Assembly: GCA_030323885.1 (NCBI GenBank)
Contig: CM059199.1
Span: 76,480,781 to 76,544,780 of the forward strand
Source of the DNA: Branchipolynoe longqiensis
Lineage: Eukaryota > Annelida > Polychaeta > Phyllodocida > Polynoidae
Direction: 5' to 3'
DNA: 64,000 nucleotides
In this document: positions 45,099 to 56,119 of the stretch, in pieces
Position numbering within the stretch: the first letter of the stretch is position 1
Layout: each line of letters starts with the position of its first letter
The notes under the pieces: model-generated
What the model was told of the DNA's origin: nothing
Seen by the model: the letters and a program-made list of their open reading frames with translations, nothing else
Databases searched by the model: none
Program-made: the position numbers and the translations under genes

Positions 45099-45777
45099 TC
45101 AATTTCTTATAAGTTTATTAATGTTTTCATCACACTCATGTTGCAATTTGGATTTTATGTGGGTGGCTATTAGTGGTTTCAGATCAGAGTGAGGGATCAG
45201 ACACGGTTCAAGATCACAGTTCAGGGCCTTCTTCGCAGCCCGATCAGCTCGTTTGTTTCCTTGTATGCCGGCATGGCCAGGCACCCAGCACAGGTGGATG
45301 TCATACCCATCCATTGTCAGTTGGTTCATTTTATAAATCACCATTGCTAGAATAGGGTGATTCATTTTCAGTCCAGCAACAGCCAGGAGGCAAGAGAACG
45401 AATCACTGTATATAACATAGTTAGTGTGGTTGGATACCTCGATACACTCCAATGCGAGAAGGAGTGCTCGGGCTTCTGCAGTGAAAATCGAGCTCTGATC
45501 GGGCAAGTGTATGCCAAATTTTTCCCGTCGGTGCCGCAGCAGCTACCCGGCTTTGGTCTTTTGAACCATCAGTGTATATGGAGAGGTAGTCTGCAAACTG
45601 GCCCTGAATCTCTGCATGCAGTCCTTGGTACTCGAGTGGATGTGTCCCAGGCTTCCTCAGTTCCGTGAGTCGGAGGATAACCGATGGCTTCCTCAACGAC
45701 CACAGGGGATGTTTTGGGACTTTGGCATCCTCCAACACGTCCAAATCGACGCCCAAGGCCTCCAAATGAGGTTTCAT
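45099..45777 (-). pseudogene. LINE RNase H domain, in two frames
   Basis: YTDGSKDQSRVAAA (first catalytic D) lies in one frame (45777-45421). SIFTAEARALLLALE (E), VIYSDSFSCLLA (D) and HLCWVPGHAGIQGNKRAD (H, D) follow in a second frame (45506-45099). The four acidic residues of an RNase H fold are all recognisable but not in one frame. Confidence 0.8.
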
Positions 45778-45785
45778 TCGGAGCC

Positions 45786-46205
45786 TCAGTGGCCAGATGT
45801 AATTGGCCTGGCTTCATACCTGGATTCGTCATGTTGCTCGAATAGACAATTGTGTGCAGGATTCAATGCATTAGTTTTTATCTTGACTACATATTGCATG
45901 GCCAGTTTGATTCTCCTGTTGTTAAGTGATGGTTCATTGGCTTCGACGTAGAGGCTCTGAACCGGTGAGGTGCGGAAGGCCCCAAGGGCCAGGCGCAGTC
46001 CCTGGTGGTGGATCGTGTCTATTAGCCCAATATATGATTTCCTTGTGGAACCGTATACTATGATGCCGTAATCCACTCGTGACCGAACCAAGGTTCTGTA
46101 CACGGAGAGCAGAACATCTCTGTCCGCTCCCCACTCTGAGCTGGAGAGCACCCTCAGAATATCTAGCGCTATCAGGCATCTTGTTTTCAGGTACTTTATA
46201 TTACC
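45786..46205 (-). pseudogene. LINE RT C-terminal (thumb) fragment
   Basis: LIALDILRVLSSSEWGADRD, LLSVYRTLVRSRVDYG and ...QGLRLALGAFRTSPVQSLYVEA match the conserved region downstream of the RT core in I/Jockey-type LINEs. The catalytic core is missing. Confidence 0.75.
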
Positions 46206-46239
46206 GGGCCGGACGTAGACGTGGCTGCGTGCAGACAAG

Positions 46240-46589
46240 TGTACAACCAGAATGCTGCACCTGTGTGTAACATGTGCATATATATGTATGTAAGTGGAGC
46301 ACAAGCAGATGATAGGCGATACGTCACGAGTCAGGTTGTAAAAATATAAGGATTTTCGGTTCGGAATTATATATTAGCAGAGAGCAGTATTATCCTCGGG
46401 CGACGGAGTGGGGACCAAGGTTATGTAATAGAAAAGCAATGGGTGCCCCACTCGCAGTGGGACATATTAGGCTTTGTGAAATATATGTTAATACATAGTG
46501 CCCGAGATTATGACGAGATGTTCCTATATAAGAGACAGTTAATGTTTGGTGAAATGTTCCCTCTATGCACCAGTAAGGGTGCTAGTTGG
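46240..46589 (+). repeat. Unknown repeat R, copy 1, left part
   Basis: Matches 56120-56480 in order (GGTTGTAAAAATATA.GGATTTT, TATATATT.GCAGAGAGCA, GTGAAATATATGT.. CATG, GAAATGTTCC.TCTATG). The right part follows the LINE at 48695. Confidence 0.7.
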
Positions 46590-48700
46590 ACAAAGGTTAT
46601 CAAAGAAATTCACAAGAATTTGGGAAAACAAGTCAGAAAATATCCAGGATGAAATCCCCACCTGCAAAACTGACCTAAAAGAACTAACACAGCTAATAAA
46701 TGACATAGATGAAAACAAACCAAGTGGAATAGATGGAATCCCCACAAAAATACTAAAAGAGGCACTCCAAGCCATCCCAGATACCATGGTCGACCTGTTC
46801 AACATATCATTTGAGCAGGGACACTTCATCACAGCATGGAAGATGGCAACCATCACCCCCATATACAAAAGTGGTGACAAACAAAACATGGGGAACTACA
46901 GACCAATATCAATCTTGCAAACACCAGGCAAGCTAATTGAAAAAATATTCCACAGGCACATAAATGCGCACCTGGAAAAAAACAATATACTAAACAAGAG
47001 GCAAGGAGGTTTCAGAAAACTCCACTCCACATCAAAAACAATAGCAAACCTAACAAGTGATGTGCTGGCATCATTGAACCAAAAGAAATTAGTTGGAGCA
47101 GCGTTCATCGACTTCAGCAAAGCCTTTGACACTGTAGACCACAGCATATTAATAAGAAAATTAAACAACATGGGCATTAAATCCAAATCAATAAACTGGA
47201 TAAAATGCTACCTAAACAACAGGCAGCAAAAAACTAAAGTAAATGGTACACTCTCAGACCAACAAACTATCACCTGTGGTGTACCCCAAGGATCAGTCCT
47301 GGGACCACTACTATTTATACTATACATAAATGACCTAGAAAAATGGCTGGAGACAGAATGTCTCCAGCTATATGCGGATGACACTGTCATATATGCAGAA
47401 GGAAGCACAGTAGAGGAGGTAGCAACCAAACTGAACAACCTCCTGCTAAAACTGGACAGCTGGTGTGAATCCAATAAAATAACCATCAATGCAAATAAAT
47501 CTAAAACAGTACTCTTCTCACATACAGCAATCACAGGAAGAAACCTACAATGCACACTAGGAAACCAAACACTGGAAAGTGTAAATCACTACAAATACCT
47601 AGGCCTAGAACTGGATAGCCAGCTAAACTACAATCTGTGTTTAACAAAAATCATACAAAAAGTAAATCACAAACTATGGCTATTTGCTAAACTAAGAAAC
47701 TATATGACACAAGATATGTCAATAAAAATCTTCAAAGGCATGGTACTCCCCTACTTTGACTATGGGGATGTAATCTACATGGGTGCTAAAAAAGAGCTAC
47801 TTAAAAAATTGCAGATACTACAAAATAGGGCCCTGAAAATATGCCTGAAAGTAGACAAACTACACCCCACTTATGACCTACACAAAAGAACTAAAGTAAA
47901 GCTACTAGAAAACAGAAGGATAATCCACCTAAAAACATTAGCATATGGATATAGCCAAGACATTAAGCGTCTAACCCAACCACTAAGGGACACCAGAGCA
48001 AGCAAGGCACCACTACTAAGACAGACCAGAAGCCAGATCAAAGCCCATGAAAGGAGCACACTGGAAATGGCCGCCAAGGCATGGAATGCGCAAACGGTGA
48101 AAGAAAGACAAATCCCTGACTTAAAAACGTACAAAAAATATCTGTGCAAAATAAAAACTGGGAACCCCAACTGAACTGCACCACAAGGGGGCAGGTGATA
48201 TGTCACGGCCCACCAACTGGACAGCCCAGGGCGGGATAACCGGAAATATAAAAGCCAGATAACATATCCAACAACAATATAAATCAAATCAATTTCAAAC
48301 AAACATAACTCAACCACCTATTACGTACAAGCCTATGGACATGTAAATAAAATAGGCTAGTATAGAATTAAGTAGAAAAAAGCGGAAAACTCTTCCCAAG
48401 AAAACCCCAAAACACTAACATAGAACCTTAAGAAAACAACTAACATGGAAATAGGAATAGAACAAAAATACAATGCCAAGAGGGCCCAAAAAAATTAACA
48501 TAGGCTACTAAACGTATACTATCTATCTGCTACTGAAATGCAGACAATCAAATAACTTATCAGCAGCTACTGTTTGGTAAGACAACTCCAACACTACAGC
48601 TGGCCAGCATTGAAAACAAGCCTGGGTACCCAGGCTTACATGCTATGGACAGAATAAATACAGCCTCAATAAAAAAAATAAAAATAAAAAATAAAAAGTG
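46590..48700 (+). mobile_element. LINE, 5'-truncated copy inserted in repeat R
   Basis: Starts inside ORF2 just before the RT and ends in A-rich (AAATAA)n at 48670-48700. The flanks are the two halves of repeat R. Confidence 0.85.
46600..48174 (+). CDS. LINE reverse transcriptase (5'-truncated ORF2)
   Basis: Unbroken from within ORF2 to the stop. RT motifs in order: DENKPSGIDGIPTKIL, KMATITPIYKSGDK, NYRPISILQTPGKLIEK, GAAFIDFSKAFDTVDHSILI (first catalytic D), GVPQGSVLGPLLFILYINDL, LQLYADDTVIYA (YADD), NANKSKTVLF and NHYKYLGLELD. A C-terminal region of about 180 residues follows. No endonuclease is present because of truncation. The clade is CR1/Jockey-like as judged from motif spacing. Same family as 35012-37130 and 55470-55920. 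Open frame plus A-rich tail suggest a young insert. Confidence 0.9.
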   Translation, partial: SKKFTRIWENKSENIQDEIPTCKTDLKELTQLINDIDENKPSGIDGIPTKILKEALQAIPDTMVDLFNISFEQGHFITAWKMATITPIYKSGDKQNMGNYRPISILQTPGKLIEKIFHRHINAHLEKNNILNKRQGGFRKLHSTSKTIANLTSDVLASLNQKKLVGAAFIDFSKAFDTVDHSILIRKLNNMGIKSKSINWIKCYLNNRQQKTKVNGTLSDQQTITCGVPQGSVLGPLLFILYINDLEKWLETECLQLYADDTVIYAEGSTVEEVATKLNNLLLKLDSWCESNKITINANKSKTVLFSHTAITGRNLQCTLGNQTLESVNHYKYLGLELDSQLNYNLCLTKIIQKVNHKLWLFAKLRNYMTQDMSIKIFKGMVLPYFDYGDVIYMGAKKELLKKLQILQNRALKICLKVDKLHPTYDLHKRTKVKLLENRRIIHLKTLAYGYSQDIKRLTQPLRDTRASKAPLLRQTRSQIKAHERSTLEMAAKAWNAQTVKERQIPDLKTYKKYLCKIKTGNPN

Positions 48701-49500
48701 GAAGAGGACATTTTTAATATATATATTTATTGTAACTACCTGTTACCACAGGGCCGATGGGCAAGCACACCAGCCACATCTACATACAGTATGGACACCA
48801 CCTACAGCTGGGTGAGTGACAGCTCCCCATATTGGGGGGCTTCGCCACCCAGACTGTGGAGGGTGCCTGATTGGCTGGCTGTGGGAAGCACAGTCACCTG
48901 CACCCCTTTGCCCCACCTTACCACAATAGCGTCATTCTGATATTGATTATTCTAGACACACTTCTGGATGGACTCTTGAAGTGAGAACACTCTATTCCTG
49001 ACTCTTGAGTGAGACACACTCTTCTCTTGAGCAGGAACCAGACACTGTCTGATGCTCCACCTTTCATATACAAACTGAGCTGTGTGAAACAACCATGGGA
49101 CTCCGGTTCAATGGGCTGTAGGCACTGATTCTGATACATACTAACTAGAGTAATGAGGTTTTGTGTGGACAGAAGGTAAGGGGTCAGGGTGATAGGTCAC
49201 TAGTAGGTGAATGCCTAGGAGTTGACCCCAAAAATGCACAACTTCTTCACTGTCAATCTTGTGGGACTTGTCTTCCGTTTCTTCCTTCGGAGAGATACAG
49301 AAGATATAATACAGATAAGTATGTTGGAGAGGGGCATCATGTGTGATCTGACAGACAGTTGTCAGAACGCACATGGGAAGAGTTTGTGGTATAACTGGGG
49401 CTCTGACGGCCGAGCATCCAGAAATATTACAAGGTAACCTACTTTGACACTGTAAGCAGTCACACTCAAACCCAAGTACCACCTGTATAGACAAAAGGCC
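48695..49500 (+). repeat. Unknown repeat R, copy 1, right part
   Basis: AGAGGACATTTTTAATATAT ... GGTGCCTGATTGGCTGGCTG ... TGGGCTGTAGGCACTGATT ... CGAGCATCCAGAAATATTAC has its counterpart at 56480-57200. No credible coding frame found. Confidence 0.7.
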
Positions 49501-49847
49501 TCAACACTGAACAAGATTTAGTCCAATGAATAAACTTCAATGATGCTCAAGTCTGATTGTCGATGGTGTGTGAGTGAAAGATGGCAGAGTGAGGGCTCTG
49601 AGTGAGAAATGGGAGTTGAGTGCGTGAATGAGAGACAAGTGAAAGATGGCAGAGTTAGGAAGCTATTGAGATTGTCACTGTGATGGATTAATTACTCTGT
49701 GACATATTCATGATGGGATATAAAAGTCTCTACGAAGTGCATAGAACTCTTAATGTTTGCTATTGGAAATTCGAGAACATTTGGAATTTCATTAGATAAA
49801 TGTTGCGTCACCGTATGGTGCCAGTTCTTAGGCACTGGGCGTGATGC
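49501..49847. other. Unassigned interval
   Basis: A duplicated GAGTGAAAGATGGCAGAGT phrase (about 49570 and 49640); no gene seen. Confidence 0.45.
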
Positions 49848-50372
49848 GCGAAAAGGAAGAAAGCAAGGCGGGGGTGGGAAAAAGAGGCGTTTATTGAGGC
49901 GCCTCTGGCAACAGAGGGGTTAGACAGGGCAACAGTGACAAGGCTCAGGAGGAGCAGGTACATGGTAACAGGCTCATGAGGAGCAGAGAACAGAGAACAA
50001 GAGAGTCTATACAGGGGCTCATACGGAGCAGAGGTAATAGTTCAGTGAGGGGAGGAGGCGCCGAGGAGCCCTCCACCAGCTGAAAGAGAACAGAGGAGAA
50101 CAAGAGAAAGTTGGGTGGGTGGGTGGAGGAAAAAGGGCAGAGCGTGGAGGACGGCTGGAAGGCGAATGACTGAGGGAGGCCGGCGGGCGGCCTTATAAGG
50201 GAGGGCAGGAGGGCGGTGACAGGTGAGGTGCGAAAGCAAGGCCGGGGGAGGGGGGAGGAAGAAAGTGAGAGGCGGGCGTCGCGCGAGGTGAGAATGCTGC
50301 GTGACGACCGGGGAGGCGGGGGGAGGGTCTCTTCCTCTCCACGCATCAAGCGCAATGCTTCGCATTACGACC
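49848..50372 (-). repeat. LTR-like unit 1 (TGATGCG..CGCATCA), no gene
   Basis: On the - strand it runs from GGTCGTAATGCGAAGCATTG / TGATGCGTGG to TTCGCGCATCA. It holds a TATA-like CCTTATAAGG (about 50196) and AATAAA (in CTCAATAAACGCC near 49882), so it has promoter and polyadenylation parts like an LTR. Immediately followed by unit 2 in the same orientation. Confidence 0.7.
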
Positions 50373-52603
50373 GATGCGCGAAAAGGAAGAAAGCAAGGCG
50401 GGGGTGGGAAAAAGAGGCGTTTATTGAGGCGCCTCTGGCAACAGTGACACGGCTCAGGAGGAGCAGGTACATGGTAACAGGCTCATGAGGAGCAGAGAAC
50501 AGAGAACAAGAGAGTCTATACAGGGGCTCATACGGAGCAGAGGTAATAGTTCAGTGAGGGGAGGGGGCGCCGAGGAGCCCTCCACCAAAGCGGAGGAGAG
50601 GGCTCGAGGCGCGCCCGAGGGGGGGCGAGGTGGGGCAGATGTGCGCGCACCGCCTCAGGGGTCAGGTTCCCTGTGTGGGCGGCGAGTGTCCGGGGCCTAC
50701 GTTGACAGGGAGCGGGCGGCCAAAGAGAGAGGAGGCCCGCTCCTTGGAGAGATCCGGCGAGGAGGTCCGGCGAGGGTCGAGCAGGGGGGCAGCGAAGTCC
50801 TCAGGGCAGGGTGGGGTGGGGGTCGGGACGGGCGGGTTGACGAAGGCGGTGTCGTGAAGGTCGGCGGCTGTGCTATCTGGGGAGGGTTCCTCGTGAGGCT
50901 GGGCTGTGTCTGAGGCGTGAGGTGCGAGGTGATGATCCCCGGCTCTGTCTGGGCGGCGTTTCGATCGGTGGGCGCTGGGGGGTTGTCGGTGGAGGTCACC
51001 GGGCTGTCGGCAGTGGTGTGGGTGAGGCGCCGGGGAGGGCCCCCCGGGCCGGCCGGGCGGGGGGGGCGGCGGATCAAAAATCCGCCGAGGCGGCCGGGGT
51101 CTGGCACTCACGGGCTTGCTTGGTGAGGCATCCGGCTTCGCTATGCATGGTTAGTATGCGCCGCACGTTGGCGCAATAGGCACATATGTGCCGGTGCCTG
51201 TCTCCCACCTCGCCGTGGGCCTCCCCGATGGGGGCCCGATCGCACGAGGCGGGGTCACGGTTCCAGGAGGGGCAGGGGGCCCCGTGAGAGTGCCTGTCGT
51301 AGGCGACGCGGGTGTCGACTTGGGGCTGGGGCAGGTGTGCGCCTCGGGGAAGGTCGTCGCCTCGGAGGGCCGGTTCTGCCGGAGCGGCCTGAGCGGCGGG
51401 GAGGGTTAGGGTCTCCACCCTCAGGAGGTCGAGGGCAACCGGGTCGTGCCACCCCTGGGGGAGCCTCCCGTCCGCTATCCAGGAAAACACCGTCTCGGAG
51501 TAGCGGCGGACGGTCGGCCAGGGGTAGAGGAGGTTGTCCCTCAGTACGGTGAGGTGATGGTGGTGTAGGCCCTGGACGGTGTGGGCGGGGAAGTCGGGGT
51601 GGTCGATGAGGGTGAGAAGGGCGAGGCTATACTCGTCTTTAGTCGCCTCGCCCCTCTTCACCGGCTTCCTCTCGGGCCCCCTCTCCACGAGGTCTGAGGG
51701 GAAGATGTAGTCTGAGGGGATCCCTTGCCGCATCATGGAGTGCCGCGCCTCGGCGGAAGCCAGTATCTCCCGCACGGCGTCGGCTGCGGATGTTGGGCTA
51801 TGCTGGGGCGGCTCCTCGTAGTAGGTAGGTGTCGGAGCAGGGGCGGCTTGTCCGGCGAGGTGGTGGTAACGCTGGTACTGGGGGTGTACCGCCCCTGGCA
51901 GAGTCGCTTGCGGTGGGGGCGGGCGCCGGGCCCCGGCCGGGGCGCGCGCCCGAGGTGCCGGGGCGCGCGCTGTGGTGTAGGTGAACTGGGGCCTTGGTGC
52001 AGGGGGGGGCGTCTCCGGCGAGGCTGGGGGCCCCCTCCGACTCCAGGGCGTCCATGCGGGCGTCCATGCGGGCGTCGATGCGGGCGGTCGCCTCGCGCTG
52101 CTGGGTCTGGAGGCGCTGGATGGCCTCGAGGATTGCCGTCGTTTCGGCGCCCGAGGTGCGGTCCGAGGGCGCCGAGGGGGACGCCCGAGCCGAGGAGGGT
52201 GAGGCGCCCCGCGGCGATCTTGAGGAGGGTCCCGGCGTGGCCAGGGCGGTCGCCCGGGAGCCCTTGCGGCCCCTGCCCTTGCCTTGTCCTGGCATGCTTG
52301 GAGCGGCCTGAGGGGTTGCAGCGGTCCGAGGTGGAGTCGGCGAGGTGAAGTCCAAACAGGAAAAAGGGCAGAGCGTGGAGGACGGCTGGAAGGCGAATGA
52401 CTGAGGGAGGCCGGCGGGCGGCCTTATAAGGGAGGGCAGGAGGGCGGTGACAGGTGAGGTGCGAAAGCAAGGCCGGGGGAGGGGGGAGGAAGAAAGTGAG
52501 AGGCGTGTCTTCGCGCGAGGTGAGAATGCTGCGTGACGAACGGGGAGGCGGGGGGAGGGTCTCTTCCTCTCCACGCATCAAGCGCAATGCTTCGCATTAC
52601 GAC
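50373..52603 (-). mobile_element. LTR-like unit 2 with an inserted gag-like region
   Basis: The two ends (about 230 and 250 bp) match unit 1. Between them 1.75 kb replaces a 50-base stretch of unit 1. It carries a gag-like frame on the - strand and no RT, integrase or recombinase. It may be a non-autonomous derivative of a larger retroelement with split repeats (DIRS/Ngaro-like), but that is speculation. Confidence 0.6.
51074..52295 (-). pseudogene. Gag-like frame of unit 2, at least one frameshift
   Basis: The ATG at 52295 opens a Gly/Arg/Pro-rich N-terminus with a helix (ETTAILEAIQRLQTQQREA), read to about 51900. The coherent message then moves to the frame ending at 51074: SAADAVREILASAEARH, YIFPSDLVERG, WPTVRRYSETVFSWIADGRL. 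The end has a Cys/His cluster, CPSWNRDPASCDR ... RHICAYCANVRRI. The pattern suggests a capsid-like protein with a zinc-binding end. Family not recognised with certainty. Confidence 0.5.
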
Positions 52604-52661
52604 CAAATCTAGAGTCGCCGCCGTGTACAAATATAGAACTGCCGGTCGGTCGACACTGCAT

Positions 52662-54051
52662 TTAAAGTTGCATGGTCCGATGGCATATGAATATTTGTCT
52701 TATTTTTTAGATAAATATATCAAATTGATCATTACGAGCTACTAATCATTAGTCCGGAGTGATTTTGATTAAAGATGATTAGTTTTGAAGTAATTTGAGC
52801 TGAAAGAACCAAAATTAATTTCGACAAGCTTGCCAAAAGTCCTGTTGCTATGACCTAGATGGTCATCTCGCGGTGACCACGTGATGTGAGATGACCTACT
52901 AATCCTGGAACCTGACAGGGCTGTAGGTAGGTATTTCTGTCTGGGTTTACACAGTGTGCTTAATAAAAATCTAAGCAGAATTAAATAATTTCATAATATA
53001 CAGAAATATGTAATGCTTATATTGATTTTTTTAAAGTAATTCACAGCCATGCTTTATTCACTGGATAATTAGGTTACAATATTTGTGTGGCATCCAGACA
53101 CCACTGCTTACATCTGTGATGGAAATTTTTAATGTTATTCTGAAGACATCAAAAAGAATTTTAAAAGAATTTAAACATGCATACATGTTACGAAATACTT
53201 CCTTCTGATTTGGGAACTGTTTTGTTTGATATATCAATGCAATACAACATGTTAGTAAGGATCCAACCATGTCTCATATGGCATGTTACAAATGGCTGAC
53301 TGTAAAATGGTGTTTTTTTTGTCCAACAACACTTCATAACTAAAAAGACCAAAGTTGTATGTGGTTTATTTTATTTCCCTTATTTCTTACATCAAATCTG
53401 AACATATATATATATATTGATCAGCCTGTTTCAAAAGGTGATCATTCTTTTTTTTTTGTCCATTGTAACGATTGACTGACACAAAACAGCACAGAAACGG
53501 TTACATTGAAAACACAAGGACATTTGCTTCAAATCAATATGTATTCTATTGGGATTATGAAACGCCATGTAAAAACAAATCAGTTTATCCTGAGCAAATG
53601 CATAAGCAGATAGTATGTTGATCGTTACAATGGACAAAGTTTTGTCCCATATTGCTTAGCACCTTTTGAGACAATTTAAATTACCCAAATTGAATAATTA
53701 TATTTATAGAATTGACCAAACAGCACTGAATATCCAACATGGAGGGGGGGGGGCAACATCCATCTCATTTCCCCTTCCCCTCTATGGTCCTGCACAGCAG
53801 GCCTACTTGGTTGGGGGGGGGGGCTAATAGGGTCACGAGATTGGCCTAATTGGTTAATGGCCTTCCTGCATAATGGGTGTTTCAAACTGAGTGTTCAAAG
53901 GGGTGAGGTTATAAACTCACTGGTTATTCTGTATACTCTGTCCCAAATCATTAGCTAATACACCAGCATCTAAGTTGGATATATAGGATCAAATGTAAGT
54001 AGTTGTTTTAATTTTGACAAAATTATATTTCATCGGACCATGCAACTTTAA
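52662..54051. mobile_element. TTAA-type MITE ends around 1.1 kb of extra sequence
   Basis: TTAAAGTTGCATGGTCCGAT at 52662 and ATCGGACCATGCAACTTTAA ending at 54051. The family interior breaks at about 52850 and resumes at about 53955 (ACACCAGCATCTAAGTTGGA). The extra 1.1 kb is AT-rich with no long frame; either a larger family member or a later insertion. Confidence 0.65.
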
Positions 54052-54124
54052 TTTAGACGCCTTTCAGTCCCATAGCACACGGTGAAGCTACGCTCCCAAT
54101 CACAACAACTTGTAAAATTTTCCG

Positions 54125-54360
54125 AGATATGGGATATGGAGAACTCTACTATAATAAATTGCAACTTGTCTATGAAATGGTAAATGGTAGGTAAAACCAA
54201 AGGCATATAAGGTATATGTGGAGTTGGTGATCCATTACTAATGGAGGTTAGAAATTGTGTATCAATATAGTAGAGAGAGAGGGTCACTTCTTGTCCTGAG
54301 AGAGGGTCACTTCTTGACATGCGGGACAGTCTTTGGGAAGTCGCCTCACATACCCCCTCC
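54125..54360 (+). repeat. Dispersed repeat shared with 35145-35360
   Basis: Same ordered blocks as at 35145-35360, plus a local duplication of GAGAGGGTCACTTCTTG. Confidence 0.75.
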
Positions 54361-54818
54361 CCTTACATTATAACTAAGCTGCTATAGCAACAAAACAAAA
54401 ACAACAAGAAATGACAATCAAATTGAATGTAATTAAGATATCTTTATTATTAGGTTTAATTTCATATCACATTCACAATAATGATACATATTTCATTCAT
54501 AGGTACACACATATAATATCACATTAAATACAGTTCTCTTGCCACAATTAGCAGATACCTAATAGGCACTAAGATATTGCCCCTGGTATTTCGCAGCCAT
54601 TGTCATTCTGTTCCCACGTGTGCCGTAGATGCCGGCGAGAGGATTGTTCAGTCTCCAGGAATGATGTTGTGATTGGTGTCCTCCTGGTCCATCTCTGCGT
54701 TATGATGAGCTGCATACCGCATCCACGTCAGATTATGGAGGCAGATACATGCCAACACTATCGACACCTATCACTGGCTTCTGTCTCATGATTGTTAGGA
54801 GGCACTGGTAGCGGTGAG

Positions 54819-55440
54819 CTAGAATCCCAAATGCATTTTCGACGATGTGGCGCGCCCTGGCGAGTCAGTAATTCTTTCCAGAATTGTTAGGTGACGCTTG
54901 GAGAACGGTTTCATCAACCACGTTCTCAGGGCGAACGCATCATCAGCAACTATGAAGTAAGGCATATCCGGCTCATCATGCAGTAGTGGTTCGGCACTGG
55001 GAATACCAAGTCGTTCCTTTTCTATGTACTGCTTCAGTTCTGAATGGTTGAAGACTTGAGCGTCTCCTGCAGAGCCATTGCTCCCAACGTCGACCCAGGA
55101 GAATTTGTAGTCACCAGCCACTAGGGCCATCAATATGACAGAGTGGAATCCCTTGTAGTTGTAGCACTCCAACCCTCCATGGGCTGAAAGTTGGATGGGG
55201 ATATGTTTCCCATCAAGGGCTCCTCGGCAATGGTGAAACTGCCATCTTGTGGAGAACTGCTCAGCAATACCTCTCCATTGCTGTTCTGTAGTTGGATCTT
55301 GGATGACCTCCTTGGCATACTCTGCAATTATAGCTTCACACACATCACAAATGGCAAGCGAGATGGTGTTCTGTAGAACTCGGAAACCGTACATGCATAG
55401 TGAATGATAGCTGTCACCAGAGGCTACGTATCGCAGAGTG
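54819..55440 (-). pseudogene. PIF/Harbinger transposase (HARBI1-like), frameshifted
   Basis: LRYVASGDSYHSL, then GFRVLQNTISLAICDVCEAI, CRGALDGKHIPI (first catalytic D), SVILMALVAGDYKFSWVDVGSNGSAGDAQVF (second region), and YFIVADDAFALRTWLMKPFS (DD). After RITDSPG the frame is lost, but the next motif with the catalytic E, RHIVENAFGILAHR, reads in another frame at 54850-54800. The N-terminus is replaced by sequence joined to a LINE piece. These enzymes cut TWA target sites, often with a Myb/SANT-like partner. Confidence 0.88.
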
Positions 55441-55469
55441 AATGACAGTTTCAATAACGAAGGGGCAAT

Positions 55470-55920
55470 GCTCACAGACAAAGATGCAGTAAACAAACTG
55501 AACACACACTTTGCCTCAATAGGGCAAAAGCTGTCAGAATTTTTTTTTTAAAGATGGGAAAACAGATCAGGAACTGTGCAGAACGAAATCCCCACCTGCA
55601 AAACAGATATGATAGAAGTAAAAAAAATTAATAAATGACATAGACATGAATAAGCCAAGTGGAATAGATGAAATACCAACCAAAATACTGAAAGAGGCAC
55701 TCCAAGCCATCCCGGCCACTATAGTAGACCTATTCAACATCTCCTTTGAGCAGGGGCGTTTTATCTCAGCCTGGAAAATGGCAACCATCACCTCTATTCA
55801 CAAAAGTGGAGACAAACAAAACATGGGAAACTACAGGCCAATATCAATTCTTCAAACCCCAGGCAAGCTCATGAAAAAGTGTTACAAAGACACATAAATG
55901 AACACCTGGAAAGAACTGAT
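55470..55920 (+). mobile_element. LINE fragment (same family as 46590-48700)
   Basis: Encodes KPSGIDEIPTKILKEALQAIP ... ISAWKMATITSIHKSGDK ... NYRPISILQTPGKL before a frameshift at CATGAAAAAGTG and truncation near 55920. Confidence 0.85.
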
Positions 55921-56119
55921 GAGCCACACCGGTGTAACCAAAGACCCTATAACACTAAGACAGCTCACTCCCATCTCTCCCATGGTAATGTAAATTTCGC
56001 AGTGCCACCTTTGTGGTGGGTTTGATCAGTCCGGCTGCTGGTTGGTGTTTCACATGTAAACACATACAATTATATTATACATGATATAGGTAAGTATGAA
56101 TACACATCAATATGAAATT

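Larger units (their letters stand above)
44545..46210 (-). mobile_element. LINE with RNase H domain (I-like), 5' truncated
   Basis: On the - strand: RT thumb region (from about 46205), RNase H, and a C-terminal GEPPPECIGC.. zinc-type segment (44990-44930). The coding part ends near 44795 and is followed by a short 3' UTR. Frameshifts separate the parts. Confidence 0.75.

Noticed and set aside
50216..52348. Gly/Arg-rich + strand frames over the TGATGCG units
   Set aside because: Antisense of the gag-like region and of the LTR-like repeats; extreme GC content keeps all frames open.
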